A stretch of DNA of 7,830 nucleotides, from assembly GCA_016210435.1 (NCBI GenBank), contig JACQUF010000435.1, positions 1-7,830 of the forward strand. The letters run 5' to 3'. The DNA comes from Chloroflexota bacterium. Its GTDB lineage: Bacteria; Chloroflexota; Dehalococcoidia; Lucifugimonadales; Lucifugimonadaceae. The translations under genes and the position numbers were made by a program. The notes beneath the pieces were generated by a model, which ran no database searches, was not told where the DNA came from, and saw only the letters and a list, made by a program, of their open reading frames with translations. This document shows, piece after piece, positions 4,426 to 7,830 of this stretch. Position 1 is the first letter of the stretch. Every line of letters starts with the position of its first letter.

Positions 4426-6092
4426 ATGGTCGGCAAGGTCACTCGCGACGGGTGCAGGCCATTGTGGAAGATTGCCTGGCGAGCGATCGCCATCTCCGCG
4501 TCCATGCCCGGCTGATGGCCGGTGTTCAAGTTGCGATCGAAGCGAGGGAAATTGCTGCTCGAAATCTCGACCCGGATCCGATGGCCCGCATTGAACACGT
4601 TGCTCGTGTCCCACATGTCGATCCGGTACTCGTATGTCTTCATGGGCTCGATCAGCGCAGGCTTTTCCACCGATTCCCTGAAGCGCGCCCGGCGGATGCC
4701 CTCGCAAAGGTTGATCGCCCTGCCATCGGGATGCACATCGACAAGGGTCGCCGTGAAGTCGGTATCGGGCGCGCTTGAGGCAGCATAGATCGTCGCGGTG
4801 ACCGGGCCGGTGACTTCCAAGTCTCTGTCCAGCGGTGCCGACGTGTATACGAGGACGTCCTGACGCCGCTCGATGTCCCGCCGGTCGCGGGGCCCGGTCC
4901 GGTCGAGGTTCTGATACTGGGCGCCCCAGGATGGCACGGGGTCGGCCGGGTCGTAGATGAACCGGTCCGGCGGTTCCTCGGTGGGCGAGGAGCGACTGAG
5001 GCTCCCATCGCCACCTCCGGTATTGGCGGAGCCGCGGCTGTGGAAGAAGAATTCGGTGAACTCGGTGCGTGCCAGCGGCCATTCGTTCTCGTGTCGCCAG
5101 GCGTTGTCTCCCATTACGAACAGATGGATCGGGCCTTCTGCCTCCATGCCATTGGAGACGCCCTTGAGCTGCCAGTCGTACCAGCGGATCTGTTCGGCGA
5201 CCAGGTCCATCTCGGCTGGCGGGCCGAACTCTACGTTTCCGGGAGGCGACGCTGATCCAAGTGCCTGATGCGGCCATGGCCCGATGATCAGACGGGTCTG
5301 GTTGCGCGCCTCTGCCGTCCCGCCCTGCTTTCGAAATCCATTGAACAGCTTGAGTGTCTCGTGGAGCAGTGAGTCGTACCAGCCGGTAATGAATAACGCA
5401 GGGACCCCTATTTCCCTGTAACGGTCCCGCAGGCTGTAGGACTTCCAGAACTCGTCAAATGTGCAGTGGCTGATCACATTCCGGTAGAACGGGATGTCGG
5501 CGATGTCATCGAGCGCGGATATGAGCGGCAACCTTCGATACAGCTCGTTGTCGTTAAGAAGCGCCCGGGCTTCTCGTTGCATGGAACGCCCGACAACGTT
5601 GATGAAAAACATTGCCACGTGAAGGTGAAGGACGCCCTCAACGTAGATGTGGCCGAAGTTGTCCTGCTGCGACGCGATGGGCGCGAGAGCCTTGAGGTAC
5701 TTGCTTGCCTGGACCGCGGGTAGCGTTTGCGTGAATCCCGGATACGAAATGCCGAAGGTGCCGATCTTGCCGTTGCACCACGGCTGGCGTCCGATCCATT
5801 CATGAGTATCGAAGCCGTCCCTCGCCTCGTTTACGTACGGCGCCCAGGCCCCGTCCGAATCGAACCTCCCGCGGCAGTCCTGCATCACGACCGCGAACCC
5901 GGCCTGAACGAAGCGCCTCGCCCAATCGACATAGCGCGGCATCTGGTTGTCGTAGATGGTCCGGAGAAGCAACACGGGAAATCTGTCGCCGGAAGCTGGC
6001 CGGTAGACGTCGGCAGACAGCAGCACGCCATCGCGCATCGGTACCTTGACATCGAATTGAATGCGCAACGGTTGTATCAGGGGAGAAGTCAT
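4416..6092 (-). CDS. CocE/NonD family serine hydrolase (X-Pro dipeptidyl-peptidase-like acyl hydrolase)
   Basis: Members hydrolyse ester or amide bonds, such as cocaine esterase, glutaryl-7-ACA acylase and related peptidases. The 558 residues show the N-terminal lead-in VPMRDGVLLSADVYRP (18-32), the QDCRGRFDSDG strand and oxyanion region (71-81), and the nucleophile S116 in GISYPG. D240 in ITGWYDS and H275 in GPWPHQ complete the triad, with spacing like that of known CocE enzymes. From about residue 345 the C-terminal jelly-roll domain begins (DVLVYTSAPLDRDLEVTGP, later FTATLVDVHPDG). No signal peptide is seen, so it is probably cytoplasmic. I chose the ATG at 6092. The GTG at 6155 would add 21 residues encoded by a palindromic repeat. 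The only Shine-Dalgarno-like run (CAGGGGG) lies within an inverted-repeat arm. Substrate unknown. Confidence 0.93.
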   Translation of the reverse strand: MTSPLIQPLRIQFDVKVPMRDGVLLSADVYRPASGDRFPVLLLRTIYDNQMPRYVDWARRFVQAGFAVVMQDCRGRFDSDGAWAPYVNEARDGFDTHEWIGRQPWCNGKIGTFGISYPGFTQTLPAVQASKYLKALAPIASQQDNFGHIYVEGVLHLHVAMFFINVVGRSMQREARALLNDNELYRRLPLISALDDIADIPFYRNVISHCTFDEFWKSYSLRDRYREIGVPALFITGWYDSLLHETLKLFNGFRKQGGTAEARNQTRLIIGPWPHQALGSASPPGNVEFGPPAEMDLVAEQIRWYDWQLKGVSNGMEAEGPIHLFVMGDNAWRHENEWPLARTEFTEFFFHSRGSANTGGGDGSLSRSSPTEEPPDRFIYDPADPVPSWGAQYQNLDRTGPRDRRDIERRQDVLVYTSAPLDRDLEVTGPVTATIYAASSAPDTDFTATLVDVHPDGRAINLCEGIRRARFRESVEKPALIEPMKTYEYRIDMWDTSNVFNAGHRIRVEISSSNFPRFDRNLNTGHQPGMDAEMAIARQAIFHNGLHPSRVTLPTIPR

Positions 6093-6151
6093 GCCGGCCG
6101 CCCCCTGAGCCAGCCTGCCCTGAGCGAAGTCGAAGGGAAGGGGCGGCCGGC
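6093..6151. repeat. 12-bp perfect inverted repeat abutting the CocE start codon
   Basis: GCCGGCCGCCCC (6093-6104) and GGGGCGGCCGGC (6140-6151) are exact reverse complements enclosing 35 nt. The proximal arm ends at the base next to the CocE ATG (6092-6090). The only ribosome-binding-like bases overlap it, so in the minus-strand mRNA the hairpin would hide the initiation region. Inside the loop is a CCCTGAGCGAAGTCGAAGGG repeat unit (6118-6137). Confidence 0.7.
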
Positions 6152-6244
6152 ACACCGAAGCGCGGGGATGCCCTTCGTCAGGGTCTTTCCTTCGACTACG
6201 CTCAGGCGACGCCCTGAGGCTCTCGAAGGGACAAGCTGGCTCAG
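6105..6244. repeat. Composite palindromic repeat element, MITE/REP-like, 140 bp
   Basis: Three related units are present: CCCTGAGCGAAGTCGAAGGG (6118-6137), its inverted relative CCTTCGACTACGCTCAGG (6189-6206, one mismatch in 18 to the first when reversed), and CCCTGAGGCTCTCGAAGGG (6212-6230). The outer ends CTGAGCCAGC (6105-6114) and GCTGGCTCAG (6235-6244) are perfect inverted repeats. The match extends to about 17 nt with two transitions. Units of this kind are common dispersed intergenic repeats in environmental genomes. No transposase is encoded here. The element fills most of the gap between the two minus-strand genes, so the CocE gene may not share a transcript with its upstream neighbour. 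Confidence 0.65.
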
Positions 6245-6261
6245 ACCGCGACTCAGGCCGG

Positions 6262-7830
6262 TCACGCCAGGGCTGCCTTCAGGACCGGGATTACCGGCTT
6301 GTGCGACGCGGGCGACATCAGATAGATGCCGGGCCTCCCCTGTTCACGGATCCGCTTGATCTGCTCGATCGCAACTTCCTGGCCAAGCTTCAGCTGATCT
6401 TCGGGCGACTCGTATTTGCCGAAACGGTCGAGCAAGTCGTCAGGAACGACCACCCCTGGGACCTGAGCCATGCGCTGCGCCTGTTCAAGGCTGCCAAGGA
6501 TCATCACGCCGATCAAGATCGGGGGCCTCGTGGGAACTGAATCGAGAATCGCGAGCGCTTCCCGCCGGAAAACCGGCTGCGTAAAGATGTAATCGCTGCC
6601 CGCATCGATCTTGCGCTTCAACCTTTCGAGCTCCCGCTCCCGGTTCACTGCCTCAGGTTCGAATCCGCTTCCAATCGTGAAGTGGGTGCGTGGGTCCGCG
6701 CCTCTTCCCAGCGACTCGCCGCCGAGGTCGAGCCCCGCGTTCAGATAGGCGTGGGTGTACCTCACCATCGATATCGAGTCCAGGTCGAAGACCGCGGTCG
6801 ACCGGGGATAGCCAGGCGACATTTTCGGGGGATCACCGGTGATGAACAGGACGTTGTGGATTCGCCGGACGTAATAGCCGATGAGCCGGCTCTGGACCCC
6901 CATCGAGTTGAGATCGCGGGTGCTGAAGTGGGGAATGAATTCAAGGCGGTCGCCGGTCTCGCGGGTCCAGCTGAGCTCTTCGCGTATCGCGCTCACGAAG
7001 TCCGCTGGCGGCACGAGCGGAATTCCGCGCGAGCCGTCGGTGATGTCAAGGGCGTCAGCCAGCCCGGAATCGGCGAGCTCGTTGACGAACTCGATCTTTG
7101 CTGCCAGCGCGGACTTCGAAGTGCCGCGCGGGGGCAGGGTTTCGACGCTCACCGCGAACTGGCCGGCCTTGATCTTCCGGGAGAACGGCCCGTTGGCCAG
7201 CTTCGCGTCGTCGCCCGCGGTCGGGCGCGTGCGCGGCGGCACATGAACAACCGTTCCTTCGCCGGCCTGAAAGCCGTGAAGATAGTTGCTCATCTCGGTC
7301 AAATGCTGTGGATGGACTTCGCAGCAGCCGCCGATCAGATGGACGCCCTTCGACGCGAATGTCCTCGCCAGTTTGCCCATATATTCGGAGTTCACGTGCG
7401 TCATGTAGCGGTGGCCAATGCGCTGAAATCCGCCTGCATTCGGCATCGCGGAGATCATCACTCGAGCATCCCTGACCTGGGGGAGATCCCGAATGGCGTC
7501 CAGGAATGCCGTCGCCTCCCAGGGCGCGCAACAGTTCACGCCCACTACATCCGCCCCACGGTCGTGCGCGCCTTGCACAAAGACGCGAGGGTCTTGCTCC
7601 CATTCGAGGGTCTCCGGCTTCATACGCAACGCCATCTCGGCAACGAGCGGTTGCCCGGGCGCCATTTCCTTCGCGAGGGCGACCAGGGCGAGCGCATGTT
7701 CGATCGAGCGGAAAGTTTCGAGCAGGACCGCGTCCACGCCTTCGTTTATCAGTACCGACAGCTGTTCGCGATAGATCTTCTCCAGGCCGATTGGGTCCTC
7801 CGTCCCGGACCTCGTCGGACCAATTGACCC
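6262..7830 (-). CDS. Bifunctional homocysteine S-methyltransferase / 5,10-methylenetetrahydrofolate reductase, 5' end outside window
   Basis: The frame is open from the window edge at 7830 to the TGA at 6262, giving 522 visible residues. It begins inside the first domain (GSIGPTRSGT), so roughly 90-100 residues are missing compared with YitJ-type proteins. The N-terminal domain moves a methyl group to homocysteine to give methionine. It shows LLLETF-type sequence at 35-40 and the zinc cysteines in GVNCC (C100) and GGCC (C169, C170). The usual GGCCGTTP reads GGCCEVHP. From about residue 219 the FAD-dependent reductase domain makes 5-methyl-THF from 5,10-methylene-THF. It carries the catalytic E230 in SVETLPPRG, HFSTRDLN (301-308), GDPP (332-335) and FTQPVF (416-421). 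The fusion couples methyl-folate production to methionine synthesis. A GTG at 7737-7735 is internal, not the start. Confidence 0.94.
   Translation of the reverse strand, partial: GSIGPTRSGTEDPIGLEKIYREQLSVLINEGVDAVLLETFRSIEHALALVALAKEMAPGQPLVAEMALRMKPETLEWEQDPRVFVQGAHDRGADVVGVNCCAPWEATAFLDAIRDLPQVRDARVMISAMPNAGGFQRIGHRYMTHVNSEYMGKLARTFASKGVHLIGGCCEVHPQHLTEMSNYLHGFQAGEGTVVHVPPRTRPTAGDDAKLANGPFSRKIKAGQFAVSVETLPPRGTSKSALAAKIEFVNELADSGLADALDITDGSRGIPLVPPADFVSAIREELSWTRETGDRLEFIPHFSTRDLNSMGVQSRLIGYYVRRIHNVLFITGDPPKMSPGYPRSTAVFDLDSISMVRYTHAYLNAGLDLGGESLGRGADPRTHFTIGSGFEPEAVNRERELERLKRKIDAGSDYIFTQPVFRREALAILDSVPTRPPILIGVMILGSLEQAQRMAQVPGVVVPDDLLDRFGKYESPEDQLKLGQEVAIEQIKRIREQGRPGIYLMSPASHKPVIPVLKAALA

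Noticed and set aside
4118..4594. 158-codon plus-strand open frame in and beyond the convergent gap
   Set aside because: Its second half is antisense to the CocE gene and passes through the G-rich repeat. Only its first part has any protein-like character, reported as a possible remnant.
4285..5277. 330-codon open frame on the minus strand in another frame of the CocE gene
   Set aside because: It is Arg/Pro/Gly-rich and runs through the GC repeat block; the CocE frame explains the region with a full catalytic triad.
6093..6155. 21-residue N-terminal extension of the CocE hydrolase starting at a GTG
   Set aside because: The residues are encoded by the palindromic repeat (FDFAQGRL type), and the family N terminus fits the ATG at 6092.
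7735..7737. GTG as the start of the methyltransferase/reductase
   Set aside because: The frame continues upstream to the window edge with conserved methyltransferase sequence (GSIGP and the helix before LLLETF).
6682..7827. 381-codon open frame on the plus strand opposite the methyltransferase/reductase gene
   Set aside because: It is antisense to conserved catalytic motifs of the fused enzyme and has no family resemblance.
1..7830. CRISPR array, tRNA/rRNA genes, phage or transposase genes, defence islands
   Set aside because: No regularly spaced direct repeats, no cloverleaf or rRNA-like sequence, and no integrase or transposase motifs were seen on either strand. The HicBA pair alone is not a defence island.

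Overview
This is a GC-rich bacterial window with nine protein-coding genes or gene fragments. Eight are on the minus strand and one is on the plus strand. The content is mostly housekeeping metabolism with some catabolic genes, as expected for a free-living aerobic or facultative bacterium with a complete respiratory Complex I. The lineage cannot be fixed from the sequence. A divergent enolase-superfamily enzyme, a CocE-type hydrolase, a fused homocysteine methyltransferase/MTHF reductase and dispersed CCCTGAGC...TCGAAGGG palindromic repeats recall environmental Chloroflexota (Dehalococcoidia/SAR202-like) genomes. That is a low-confidence inference.

Layout in minus-strand transcription order. 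(i) 7830-6262: a bifunctional homocysteine S-methyltransferase / 5,10-methylenetetrahydrofolate reductase, cut at its N terminus by the window edge. (ii) 6261-6093: a repeat-filled gap with nested inverted repeats that reaches the start codon of the next gene. (iii) 6092-4416: a CocE/NonD serine hydrolase. (iv) 4415-4055: a gene-free convergent gap with hairpins, a G-run cluster and possibly the decayed C-terminal end of an aldo/keto reductase gene. (v) Plus strand 2855-4054: a mandelate racemase/muconate lactonizing-type enolase-superfamily protein. (vi) 2753-1144: trpB, hicB and hicA packed into one apparent transcription unit, with a terminator-like hairpin after it. (vii) 1012-1: nuoA, nuoB and the first 41 codons of nuoC, overlapping each other, behind a promoter-like sequence whose spacer holds a 12-bp perfect palindrome.

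Functionally, NuoA/B/C are core Complex I subunits (proton-pumping NADH:quinone oxidoreductase). TrpB makes tryptophan from indole and serine. The fused enzyme feeds methyl groups from folate into methionine. The enolase-superfamily enzyme and the CocE hydrolase look like catabolic enzymes for organic acids and esters or amides, but their substrates cannot be read from sequence. HicBA is a small type II toxin-antitoxin module translated directly behind trpB.

The points most worth a second look are the trpB-hicBA coupling, the non-canonical active-site residues of the enolase-superfamily protein, the palindrome in the nuo promoter spacer, and the repeat element that covers the CocE ribosome-binding region. 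I found no CRISPR array, RNA gene, transposase or clearly new multi-gene system.
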